Assembly (NCBI GenBank): GCA_002726865.1
Contig: PBSW01000031.1
Span: 1 to 64,000, forward strand
DNA length: 64,000 nucleotides
Reading direction: 5' to 3'
Source: Candidatus Bathyarchaeota archaeon
GTDB taxonomy: Archaea; Thermoproteota; Bathyarchaeia; TCS64
Each line of letters starts with the position of its first letter. Positions within the stretch are counted from its first letter, which is position 1. Below the pieces are notes generated by a model, which did no database searches, was not told where the DNA came from, and worked only from the letters and a program-made list of their open reading frames with translations. Positions 27,429 through 35,007 of the stretch are shown one piece after another. The translations under genes and the position numbers were made by a program.

Positions 27429-27432
27429 TCCG

Positions 27433-27981
27433 CTATATCCCTCTCAGATGTTCTCTCAAGATATCGAACTCTGCCTTGAGGTCCTCGAGATTCCCCTCGT
27501 TCAGAATAGTATAATCGGCGAGGGCGATGGCATGCCCCAGGTTGAAACCAAGCTCCCGGGCATCTCGGGCCTTGAACGTAGCTATGTCAGGTGGGTCGTC
27601 ACTGCGGCCTCTAGCTAAAAGACGTGCATATCGAGTCTTCTGGTCGGCAAAAACAGCCACTAGAGTGACCTTAAATTTCCTGCTGAAGACCCCGACCTCC
27701 TCCATATTCTTTATTCCGTCTATAAGAATTAGGCCATCGGGTATCTTATCGATCTCGTCAATGCATAGCTTGGCCACGGCGTCATCACCCCCCTCTTTCC
27801 TTATCTCCGTGAAGAGACGTCCAAAATTTTCTGGTGTGGGGGGGAGACCTTTTTTCCTGGCGAGAGCCCGTATGACGTCCCCCATGGTCACGGACGCGAT
27901 CCCCATGTTCTTGAAGTGTGCGACGAGGGTAGTCTTCCCAGACCCAGTCATACCAGTGATCAAAAGGAGCTGTTTAACCAT
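27433..27981 (-). CDS. UPF0200 family nucleotide kinase-like ATPase
   Basis: A 182-residue P-loop protein related to dephospho-CoA kinase and adenylate kinases. Walker A is GMTGSGKTTL (about 10-19), a TMGDVIR switch follows, and a LID-like YARLLARGRSDDPPD lies near 125-140. The substrate is not established for this family. It precedes COG1325 with a four-base gap and follows a small frameshifted gene at 28009-28142, suggesting a three-gene operon. Confidence 0.85.
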   Translation of the reverse strand: MVKQLLLITGMTGSGKTTLVAHFKNMGIASVTMGDVIRALARKKGLPPTPENFGRLFTEIRKEGGDDAVAKLCIDEIDKIPDGLILIDGIKNMEEVGVFSRKFKVTLVAVFADQKTRYARLLARGRSDDPPDIATFKARDARELGFNLGHAIALADYTILNEGNLEDLKAEFDILREHLRGI

Positions 27982-28008
27982 ATATCATCTAATCCGTTCA
28001 AGAACCGA

Positions 28009-28142
28009 TCACAGGGCCTTAACATAGACGTTCTTAAAGTCTGCTCCAAACATGACTCGTCCAGCCTTAGCCCCCCGCCCCCTTTATAATCGGGCATCAA
28101 ACCAAACACAGAAGACCTGGATTTAAATTGCTTGATTTTCAT
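28009..28142 (-). pseudogene. Small basic protein gene (about 44 aa) with a one-base shift in a G-run
   Basis: From ATG 28142 the frame reads MKIKQFKSRSSVFGLMPDYK and then enters a run of G5-C-G6. With one extra G the frame continues AKAGRVMFGADFKNVYVKAL and stops at TGA 28009. Both halves look coding (lysine-rich, aromatic, balanced), and the run is exactly where a homopolymer slip or sequencing error would fall. It ends 27 bases before the UPF0200 gene, so it may be the first gene of that operon. Without the correction the frame overruns into the UPF0200 start. Family not recognised. Confidence 0.4.
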
Positions 28143-28304
28143 CAACCAAATTTTCCAGGGTTGCCCAGCTAACGATCAGACTAAATAAGGAGAACCATAA
28201 ACGGTTCTGAAATAACATTGGGCCTATGAACGCGCGCGCTCCTCCCAGAACGAGTAGGTGGCCATTATACATTTTACTATTCCAGTCGTCGAGAGGTTCT
28301 GTCC

Positions 28305-29240
28305 TCAGGATAAGATTGCGAGGATGTAAACACCTAGGAATATGAGCGTGGAGCTAATGAGGCGTACTCGACCATATTTCTCCTGTAAGAAAAACACTCC
28401 TGCAGCAGCTCCTAGAACGACGCTGACCTGGCGGAGAGCAAGGATGTAACTGACCTGGACGCGGCTCATCGCAATAAGGACGAGAACATAGCCGATCCTC
28501 ATTAGGAAGCCTCCTGCGGTAGCGTTGACCCAGGAGTTCCTCAATTCCCGTTTTATTGATTCTTTCCCTCGCCTCCAGAGGACAACTACAGTCAATAGAG
28601 GAAAAATGAACACCTCAAGCCAGAGAGAGTAAAGCAAAGGGTCCACTGTGCCAACGGCAACTTTGTCTGCGATGGAGTAGACCGTAGTCCAGATGGCAGT
28701 CAAAATCGCGAATTGGGAAGCTCGCCCTTTCAAAGAGCGGAATGGGAGGAACAGCCCCTTGAGATCAAAGCTTCTAAGATGAATGGTGTAGACGCCGATT
28801 ACCATTAGTAAGATACCCACTGCACCCCAAGCCGATATACTCTCGTTCAAAAGTAAAACCGCCAGGACAGATAAGAATAGGGGGGAGGAACGAGCGAGTG
28901 GGTAGACGACGGAGAGATCTCCCAGTTCGTATGCCTTACTCAGGGTTATGAAATAGAGGGTCTCAGCTACGGCGCTTACGAGCATGTAGGGAAGGGCAGT
29001 AAGGGGGAATGTCCAGTTGGGGAGGAAGATTAGATAGATGGGGATGAGGGTTATGAGGGAGGTGGAAACCATGATCCACATGTAGGCTTCCTTGTCTTCA
29101 CCTTTCTTCGCGAGGAAGTTCCATGTGGCATGGGAGCACGCAGAGATCATAACGAGGAGGAAGGGGCCGGGTTCCATTGCTCCTAGGGTAGGTGGGTCGT
29201 TAATATGCTTGATGTGAGGGGAACCTAGATTATCATTCAT
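28305..29240 (-). CDS. EamA/DMT-family membrane transporter
   Basis: A 311-residue protein with about ten hydrophobic helices arranged as two EamA repeats, with text such as SACSHATWNFLAKKG at the first helix and SVVYPLARSSPLFLSVLAVL at the end of repeat 1. The family exports or imports small metabolites; the substrate cannot be told. ATG 29240 gives a 21-residue hydrophilic leader; ATG 29177 (MEPGPFLLV), just before the first helix, is the likelier start. Transcribed divergently from thpR. Confidence 0.85.
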   Translation of the reverse strand: MNDNLGSPHIKHINDPPTLGAMEPGPFLLVMISACSHATWNFLAKKGEDKEAYMWIMVSTSLITLIPIYLIFLPNWTFPLTALPYMLVSAVAETLYFITLSKAYELGDLSVVYPLARSSPLFLSVLAVLLLNESISAWGAVGILLMVIGVYTIHLRSFDLKGLFLPFRSLKGRASQFAILTAIWTTVYSIADKVAVGTVDPLLYSLWLEVFIFPLLTVVVLWRRGKESIKRELRNSWVNATAGGFLMRIGYVLVLIAMSRVQVSYILALRQVSVVLGAAAGVFFLQEKYGRVRLISSTLIFLGVYILAILS

Positions 29241-29278
29241 TTTTCCCTTTAGCTCGAGATCATGATAACTACTTTATC

Positions 29279-29872
29279 TTGTATGGTCAATTTGTTGCTG
29301 GGTGCGGAGAATTGGGTATCCGGTGTTTCGTCGCGGTCGATGTGGCTGATCCAGGCATCTTAGACGCTTTGAGGGGTTTTCAGGCCGGTCTGATTGGATC
29401 TGGGGGAGAACTGAAGCTTGTGAAGCTGGAAAATGTCCATCTAACCCTAAAATTCCTAGGAGACATAGAAAAAAGGCTTCTGGAAGAGGTGAAGCATATA
29501 GTGACTAGTTTGAGATTTGAGCCGTTCCGAATGACCCTAACGGAGATAGGAGCATTCCCAAATCTGAGGAGACCCAGAGTGATATGGATGGGTGTTTCTG
29601 AGGGAATTGACGAGTTGGCGGCTATTTTCCGTGAGTTGGAGGCGGGGTTTGTTGGGCTGGGGTTCAAACATGAGGGGCGACGGTTCAACCCTCATATCAC
29701 TATCGCCAGGGTGAGGTCGGGGAGAAATCGGGATTTGCTCATGGAGGAGGTTCTCAAGTATAGAGACGCGGTTTTTGGAGGTTTCGATGTCAGGAGCATT
29801 AAGCTGAAGCAGAGCGTCTTAACACCGAGGGGACCGTTATATTCGACCCTAGCGGAGTCTGATCGGAGTTAG
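29279..29872 (+). CDS. thpR: RNA 2',3'-cyclic phosphodiesterase (ThpR/LigT)
   Basis: A 2H phosphoesterase of about 190 residues. Both catalytic HxTx motifs are present: HLTLKF (about residue 59) and HITIAR (about 140). The family opens 2',3'-cyclic phosphates on RNA, for example on tRNA halves, and acts in the cytoplasm. The family N-terminus is usually M-R-C/A-F-V-A-V-D, which corresponds to TTG 29312 (GIRCFVAVD); the upstream TTG 29279 would add 11 residues. The neighbouring cca gene shares a tRNA theme. Confidence 0.92.
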   Translation: MYGQFVAGCGELGIRCFVAVDVADPGILDALRGFQAGLIGSGGELKLVKLENVHLTLKFLGDIEKRLLEEVKHIVTSLRFEPFRMTLTEIGAFPNLRRPRVIWMGVSEGIDELAAIFRELEAGFVGLGFKHEGRRFNPHITIARVRSGRNRDLLMEEVLKYRDAVFGGFDVRSIKLKQSVLTPRGPLYSTLAESDRS

Positions 29873-30377
29873 TGCGTTGCGCATGCAGTTGATTCCAGGG
29901 GTGTCTTGGCAAACGTCTATGAAAGAACGGAGCTATGCATCTACACAGCTACCTGCGACAGTTTCAGCTCAATCGTGAAAAGCAAGAGCTGGATGGAGAG
30001 AACCATCTCGGGGCTCCGGAGGGAGAAGCGGGGCGCCCTAACATAGGAGGTGGGAGGCTATAGCCTAAATGAACTATAAGCTCATCTCCTCAACATTACG
30101 CGGGTGAAAGAGCGTTGCTACAACGGTTACCGGAGGTGTATCCCGAATTTTGACAGCGCGTGCACGCGTCTCGGGGACAAAACTTAATGGTGATCGACCG
30201 CCATGCTAAGGGAGAGGATACTGAGATTGTTCTCAGTATCCACGGTTAACCAGGGGAACCGGTGACTCTAGGTTCCAGATGTGACGACTTTTCACGCCAT
30301 GTTAGCCGGTTACTCTTGACCTGTACAGTGTGCTTATAGGATTCTTATTTGATCTATTCCCTGCGGTGTACTAGACG
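29873..30377. other. 505-base gap with strong hairpins, no intact gene
   Basis: No intact frame. Structure is visible: a perfect 11-bp stem with a 4-base loop at 30216-30241, a 12-base palindrome CGCGTGCACGCG at 30157-30168, a GGAACC/GGTTCC inverted pair near 30256-30280, and an imperfect direct repeat CCGGTGACTCT / CCGGTTACTCT just after. One plus-strand frame from about 29908 to 30030 has coding-like text ending at TAG. It could be a structured RNA or a decayed gene. Confidence 0.4.
30216..30241 (+). repeat. Perfect 11-bp stem-loop
   Basis: GGATACTGAGA, loop TTGT, then TCTCAGTATCC. No T-run follows, so a simple terminator is unlikely. It lies 137 bases upstream of the cca start. Confidence 0.6.
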
Positions 30378-31784
30378 GTGAGAGGCTCATCCTGGGAGGA
30401 GATACGAGATAGAGTGCTAGATGCCGTGGTACCTGGGCAAGCCGAGGTGGAGGCTGTTGAGAAGTTTGCCCGAAAGGTAGTAGAGGATCTTGGGATTAGA
30501 CTAGCAGAAGTCGGGATCAGTGGGATTACAGAGGTCCACGGGTCTGTCGCCCGGGGGACCTGGATTTCGGGGGATAGGGATTTTGATGTCTTCATCGTCC
30601 TTGAGGAAGAATACAGGAGATCGGACCTCCAAACAGTATTGGATGTTGTAAAAGACTTTGTTGGGGAGGGATGGATCGAGGCCTATGCCGAGCACCCCTA
30701 TCTGATTGCCGAGATTGATGGCTTCACGGTCGACTTCGTACCATGTTTCCATATAAACCCCAAAAATGGGCTTGTCTCAGCCACAGATAGGACCCCACTC
30801 CACACGAGGTTTGTTTTAGATCACCTCGCAGAATCAGCAAAGGATGAAGTCCGTCTCCTTAAGCGTTTCATGAAGGGCATAGGTGTTTACGGTGCCGAAG
30901 TAAAGGTGGGGGGATTCTCCGGATATCTCTGTGAGCTGCTTATGATCGCCATTGGTTCCTTTGAGAGGGTACTTGAAACGGCTTCTGGGTGGAGACAGGG
31001 CGAGGTTGTGGATCCCTTGAAGAATGCAGATCATGGGAATTTCAAGAAACGGTTCAGGGAGCCCCTAATAGTTCAAGACCCAGTTGACCCTAGGAGGAAC
31101 GTGGCCTCGGCCGTATCAGAGAACCGGTTTTGGGAGTTCTCGGCCGCTGCTAGGGCTTTTCTTGAGGGGCCACGTTGGGAGTTCTTCTATCCTGTTGAGA
31201 GGGAAGTGAATATCGACGGGTTAATGACAAGAGTTCGTAGCCACGGGTTCGACCTAGTCTTCCTAGTGGTGAGGGATGGGGAGGTAGAGGTCCAGGACGT
31301 GCTCTGGGGTCAGCTATACAAGTCGGAAAGGGCTTTGGTTACCGCCCTCGGGAAGACGGGTTTCAGCGTGGTCCGCTCCAAAGTCTGGAGTGATGAGTTA
31401 TCGCGCCATATCTTTGTTTTCGAATTGGAGTCTGCAATCTTGTCATCTTTCGTTGTTAAAACTGGACCACCTGTGAGGATAGTGGAAGGGAGCCGTAGGT
31501 TCCTAGAGACCTATACTAGCTCAGATGATACGGTATCAGGTCCCTGGGTGAAAGGGGATCGATGGCAGGTCATGGTGAAACGGGGGAATCGAGAGGTCGG
31601 AACCGCGCTTAAATCGCTTCTCGAAGACGGCGGTCGGGGCATAGGCATCTCAGGGGGGATAGCTGAAAGAGTGTCCAGGGGTTTCAGCATTCTCCTCGGA
31701 GGGGGGGCCGAATCTGTCGTGACACCCGATTTTGCTGTGATCCTTGATGCTTTCCTGAGGGGCCGGCATGGATGGTTTGAGTGA
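30378..31784 (+). CDS. cca: CCA-adding tRNA nucleotidyltransferase (archaeal class I)
   Basis: A 468-residue enzyme that builds or repairs the 3' CCA of tRNAs without a template. The nucleotidyltransferase core has GSVARGTW (about 55-62) and the metal-binding DFDVFI (about 68-73), with the third carboxylate in TVDFVPCF. The central domain (HTRFVLDHL, RLLKRFMKGIGVYG) and the tail domains match archaeal class I in order and length. GTG 30378 start. It overlaps the following COG2112 kinase gene by 17 bases and lies 0.8 kb upstream of a tRNA gene. Confidence 0.95.
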   Translation: MRGSSWEEIRDRVLDAVVPGQAEVEAVEKFARKVVEDLGIRLAEVGISGITEVHGSVARGTWISGDRDFDVFIVLEEEYRRSDLQTVLDVVKDFVGEGWIEAYAEHPYLIAEIDGFTVDFVPCFHINPKNGLVSATDRTPLHTRFVLDHLAESAKDEVRLLKRFMKGIGVYGAEVKVGGFSGYLCELLMIAIGSFERVLETASGWRQGEVVDPLKNADHGNFKKRFREPLIVQDPVDPRRNVASAVSENRFWEFSAAARAFLEGPRWEFFYPVEREVNIDGLMTRVRSHGFDLVFLVVRDGEVEVQDVLWGQLYKSERALVTALGKTGFSVVRSKVWSDELSRHIFVFELESAILSSFVVKTGPPVRIVEGSRRFLETYTSSDDTVSGPWVKGDRWQVMVKRGNREVGTALKSLLEDGGRGIGISGGIAERVSRGFSILLGGGAESVVTPDFAVILDAFLRGRHGWFE

Positions 31785-32568
31785 CGTAATCCCCCTCCAA
31801 GCGCTCTTGGAGAGTCGCGCCAGTTTTCTTCTCTCTTACCCCTCCTATGATGCCGAGAGGGCACATGTTGTCCTGAAGGAGCTTGAAGCGATGGGTGTCT
31901 CCGCTCTCGTTCTGAGGGGGCGCCATATGCTAATTGGCATACCAGTTATGGGCAAAGGGCATGTGGGAGTGGTGATGGCTGCGCTACTTGGAGGAGAGGA
32001 GGTTGCCGTCAAGATCAGGCGGACTGATGCAAACAGGACGTCTATGGAGGCCGAGGCAAGATTTCTGGGTGTGGCGAATGGAGTCTCGGTGGGACCGCAA
32101 CTTCTGAGGGTCTCCAAGGAAGCTTTGGTCATGGATCTTGTAGATGGGTACTACCTCGTGGACTGGGTGGAGGGATTAGGGCCTGGGGAGGTTGGACTTT
32201 TGCGAATGGTTCTAATGGACCTCATGGAGCAGGCCCGGAGGATGGACGTCGTAGGTCTGGATCATGGGGAACTCTCAAACGCCCGGCGTCATGTGATTAT
32301 ATCGAAGGGAGTCGTGAGGATCGTAGATTTCGAGTCGGCTAGTATATCTAGAAGATGTGCCAATGTGACGTCATTAGCGCATTATCTCTTCTTCAACCGA
32401 GGGATGGCGGGGAGATTAGAAAAGAGTTTGCCGCAAACTGACCGGGGTAAGCTTAAGACTGCTTTGTCGGCGTACCGACGTCGGCCGGGGGAGGGGTCGT
32501 TTCAAGAGATATTAGATGTCGCTAGGCTGGGGGGTAAGAGTTTTAGGCGGGGGGTTGATCGTTGTTAG
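31768..32568 (+). CDS. COG2112 predicted protein kinase
   Basis: A 266-residue RIO/ABC1-like kinase of the archaeal COG2112 family. GKGHVGVVMAAL near residue 63 is the nucleotide loop, EEVAVKIRR holds the lysine, LDHGELSNARRHV is the catalytic loop (HGxxxxxN) and RIVDFESAS the metal-binding loop. The substrate is unknown. It overlaps cca by 17 bases and ends six bases before the tRNA-Pro gene, so the kinase may be connected with tRNA or translation. Start ATG 31768. Confidence 0.88.
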   Translation: MDGLSDVIPLQALLESRASFLLSYPSYDAERAHVVLKELEAMGVSALVLRGRHMLIGIPVMGKGHVGVVMAALLGGEEVAVKIRRTDANRTSMEAEARFLGVANGVSVGPQLLRVSKEALVMDLVDGYYLVDWVEGLGPGEVGLLRMVLMDLMEQARRMDVVGLDHGELSNARRHVIISKGVVRIVDFESASISRRCANVTSLAHYLFFNRGMAGRLEKSLPQTDRGKLKTALSAYRRRPGEGSFQEILDVARLGGKSFRRGVDRC

Positions 32569-32574
32569 GTACTC

Positions 32575-32651
32575 GGGACCGTGGTCCAGCTTGGCAAGAT
32601 TCGCGCTTGGGGTGTGCGAGATCGTGGGTTCAAATCCCACCGGTCCCACCA
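32575..32651 (+). tRNA. tRNA-Pro(GGG) with encoded CCA
   Basis: The acceptor stem GGGACCG pairs with CGGTCCC (32641-32647), discriminator A is 32648 and CCA is genomically encoded at 32649-32651. The anticodon stem CGCGC/GTGCG encloses loop TTGGGGT, anticodon GGG at 34-36. The T stem GTGGG/CCCAC is perfect with loop TTCAAAT. The D stem GTCC/AGAT has one GU and one C-A mismatch at 13-22, like other archaeal tRNA-Pro. No intron. It starts six bases after the COG2112 kinase gene. Confidence 0.95.
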
Positions 32652-32805
32652 TAAAAAAAATCCTTGATTATCCGGTTTAAGGTTCGTTTAGAACGCGGTT
32701 ATAACAGTAGTAGACTTCAAGGCCAATTTAAGAGTGCAATCCGTGGAGGCGACCAGTTAGTGAAGGCCCATCATCGTGCCTCAGCAGCGGAGGCCATCCT
32801 GTGGA

Positions 32806-33655
32806 CTATATCCGTCTAGTTTCGGCTAGCGCCCCGTCGAACGTCAGCCCGGGCACGTTCGAGGCAAAGGCGTAGCCGCCATCCCACTCAATCTGCTCGA
32901 GGAAGAGGCCCATGGCTAAGCTCCTTGGCTGGGGGGACATATCTCCTGGACGCCTACATTGATGGGGGTCATGTAGAGATAGCACACACTACTGCGGCTA
33001 CAGGGCCTAAGGAGTTCTGAGGGAGATATTGAAGTAGTGGATTTCACGCCAGTGGGTGATCATGAGGGACTCTTTAAGCCCCCCCTGTAATGCAGGGGTA
33101 GTTGATGAGCCCCTCCTAGATGACTTTAATGAACCCCCTCAATTTGGAGCTCCACTGCTTCTCCGATATGATGGGAACTGAGACGAGGCGCACCAGAGTC
33201 CTGTAGCTTACTGGGTTATCAGATTTCAGCGAACCCTCAAGGATAAAGGGCCTATGCTTCTCGAGGGCCTGACACAGTGTGATCGTGCAAGCGATGTCTA
33301 GAAGGGTATTGATGTCAAGGCAGATCTGAATATCATGACTAAGGGATCCCTCACCATGGATATTTGCTCCATAGCGATCCGGATGGACTTCATAGACTCA
33401 AGACGTCCCTCCTTGACCCGATACTCTAGGGCTCCTCCCGTTTCAGGCAGCCCCTAACGCACGAACTTCCACCCCTTACACACGGACTTTCCACAGTTCT
33501 GCACAAGCTCGTCAGTTGACCGCCCATAGATGTAAGGGTGATAGACCATCCGGTCATAGACGGATCTACCTAGAGCTTGTAAACCAAGAGCCTAAGGGCA
33601 TTCCACTTAATGTCCAAGAGGGAATACTAGGAGATCGTCCGACGCATGAGGAAGG
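32806..33655 (-). pseudogene. Decayed enolase-superfamily (mandelate racemase/muconate lactonizing) gene
   Basis: Minus-strand pieces in three frames follow the order of a sugar-acid dehydratase of the mandelate racemase group: SLLDIKWNALRLLVYKL, then MVYHPYIYGRSTDELVQNCG, LEYRVKEGRLESMKSIRIAM, a middle with DIQICLDINTLLDIACTITL, then REIHYFNISLRTP and PINVGVQE, and finally FLEQIEWDGGYAFASNVPGL. The N-terminal capping domain is missing and there are several frameshifts and stops, so the gene is dead. It fills the gap after tRNA-Pro. D-galactonate or gluconate dehydratase-like is the best guess. Confidence 0.7.
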
Positions 33656-33695
33656 AGCAAAGTAACTCTAAGGCCAAGCCCTTTAGAATATACAT

Positions 33696-33707
33696 GGATA
33701 TATATCC
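33696..33707 (+). promoter_or_regulatory. Palindromic TATA element GGATATATATCC
   Basis: Perfect 12-base palindrome whose centre is about 24 bases upstream of the ATG at 33726. That spacing would start transcription at or next to the ATG, giving a leaderless mRNA, which is common in archaea. Confidence 0.45.
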
Positions 33708-33725
33708 AATCCAGATTAAATGTGA

Positions 33726-33953
33726 ATGTTGGAGACAATAATGAATACAATTCAAGAAAACGAACGGTTAAGATACGGGCAGTTTGTTGAGCTACTGAAT
33801 ACTGTCCGGGCCAAGGGCTTGGTATCTGCTAAAAAGCGAAGGGATCTCGACAAACGCTGGCGAGATGAGCCCGCGAATAGGGACATCGTCCTCGAGGAGA
33901 TTGAGCGGATAATAGAGGGCCACAGCGAGCAACAGATCTCCCAAGATCAATAG
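33726..33953 (+). CDS. Small charged hypothetical protein (75 aa)
   Basis: A helical, highly charged protein with no cysteine motif or membrane segment: a central LRYGQFVELLNTVRAKGLVS helix, a basic KKRRDLDKRWRDEP turn and an acidic IVLEEIERIIEGHSE helix. The composition is protein-like and a TATA-like palindrome is correctly spaced for a leaderless transcript, which supports a real gene. It sits between two decayed genes. I do not recognise the family. Confidence 0.5.
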   Translation: MLETIMNTIQENERLRYGQFVELLNTVRAKGLVSAKKRRDLDKRWRDEPANRDIVLEEIERIIEGHSEQQISQDQ

Positions 33954-34012
33954 CAGCACCACACACGCGGGGTCCATGTGTCTGTGAGGATAGAGAGGGC
34001 ATTGACGTCACC

Positions 34013-34185
34013 CTATCCCTTTCTCAGGAACTCAAGCTCGATCTCGATCATCTCAAAGACTTGCCCCCCATCCCGAAGTCCAAGGGAATATGCCCTCCGA
34101 GCAGTTTAAAATACAGCGCTATACCGCGATTCTTTTACGCAGAAAAGTCGATAAAGTGGATCCCGTCCATCATTTCGAGCGTTTT
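34013..34185 (-). pseudogene. Decayed gene end, possibly an acetyltransferase C-terminus
   Basis: Minus-strand text reads GKTLEMMDGIHFIDFSA, a TAA, then in the same frame KNRGIALYFKLLGGHIPLDF, a one-base shift, and FEMIEIELEFLRKG before the stop at 34013. The NRGIALYFKLLGG segment resembles the N-x-x-A-x-x-x-Y-x-K-L-G stretch of GNAT acetyltransferases, but the match is short. The rest of the gap from 33954 to 34277 holds nothing else. Confidence 0.35.
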
Positions 34186-34277
34186 TCCATCACTCTAGAA
34201 TGATCCGTTTCGGGATTTAAACTCGTGGAGAGACTTATGTTTTTAATTCGCCTTGACGATTATATTAGGGAACCTTT

Positions 34278-34874
34278 TTGAGCTGGTGGGAGGCATCCGG
34301 AGAGATCCTGCGTGGGATAAGCAGAGCGGTCAACGCCATTGATCTGGGACAGGTGGAGGCCTTGCTAGACACCCTGATGAACGTAAAGAGGGGTGGGAAA
34401 AAGGCCCTTATCCTGGGCGCGGGGAGGAGCGGACTAGTGGGAAAGGCCTTCGCGATGCGCCTAATGCACGTGGGCATTGATGTCTACGTGATGGGGGAGA
34501 CCATAACACCCGCCATTGGGGAGGGAGACATAGTCATAATTATCTCGGGCTCTGGGAAAAGTGCCATGTCCATAACGGCAGCCCGTGTAGCGAAACGGCT
34601 CGGTTCGATCATCTTCTCAGTCACCTGCTACCCCGAATCTGAGCTAGCCCGGGTCTCTGACCATCTCGTAGTGGTTCCCGGACGGGATTCTGTCTCTGAG
34701 GAGAGCGAGTACCAGAGCCGCCAGCTCTTGGGAGAACACAAGCCCCTAGTCCCTATGGGGACCCTGTTCGAGGACACCTGCGCCGTCTTCCTAGACGGCC
34801 TGATAGTTGAACTAATGACACGACTTGAGGTCACAGAGGCCTCGATGAGAGAGAAGCACAGTACCATTGAGTAA
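34278..34874 (+). CDS. hxlB: 6-phospho-3-hexuloisomerase
   Basis: A 198-residue SIS-domain isomerase. GKKALILGAGRSGLVGKAFAMR (about 40-61), GETITPAIGEGDIVIIISGSG (about 74-94) and ELARVSDHLVVVPGR match PHI enzymes, which interconvert 3-hexulose 6-phosphate and fructose 6-phosphate. In archaea this forms part of the reversed ribulose monophosphate pathway that makes ribulose 5-phosphate. The partner hexulose-phosphate synthase (hxlA) is not in the window. TTG 34278 start. Confidence 0.9.
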   Translation: MSWWEASGEILRGISRAVNAIDLGQVEALLDTLMNVKRGGKKALILGAGRSGLVGKAFAMRLMHVGIDVYVMGETITPAIGEGDIVIIISGSGKSAMSITAARVAKRLGSIIFSVTCYPESELARVSDHLVVVPGRDSVSEESEYQSRQLLGEHKPLVPMGTLFEDTCAVFLDGLIVELMTRLEVTEASMREKHSTIE

Positions 34875-35007
34875 ATCGCACGCGATAAAGTGTAGTTCTC
34901 CAAATGACTTTTCTTTATTAATTTAGTTCAAACAAGTATTGTTGGTTGAACTCCGACGGCTCCGGAATAAGTAGGAATATTTTAAGGCCCTCACATCAAA
35001 CAAACAA

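Noticed and set aside
28123..28272. Minus-strand 49-codon ORF (ATG 28272) with a hydrophobic stretch
   Set aside because: It overlaps the better-supported small basic gene at 28009-28142 and has no clear ribosome-binding site or family; could be chance.
29873..30377. SRP RNA or RNase P RNA in the structured gap
   Set aside because: None of the conserved elements I know for archaeal SRP RNA (helix 8 GGAAG...AGCAG) or RNase P RNA (GGAAAGUCC, ACAGAA) can be found.
32575..32651. tRNA-Pro as an integration site for a mobile element
   Set aside because: No integrase gene, direct repeat of the tRNA 3' end or phage-like gene is seen; downstream DNA is a decayed metabolic gene.
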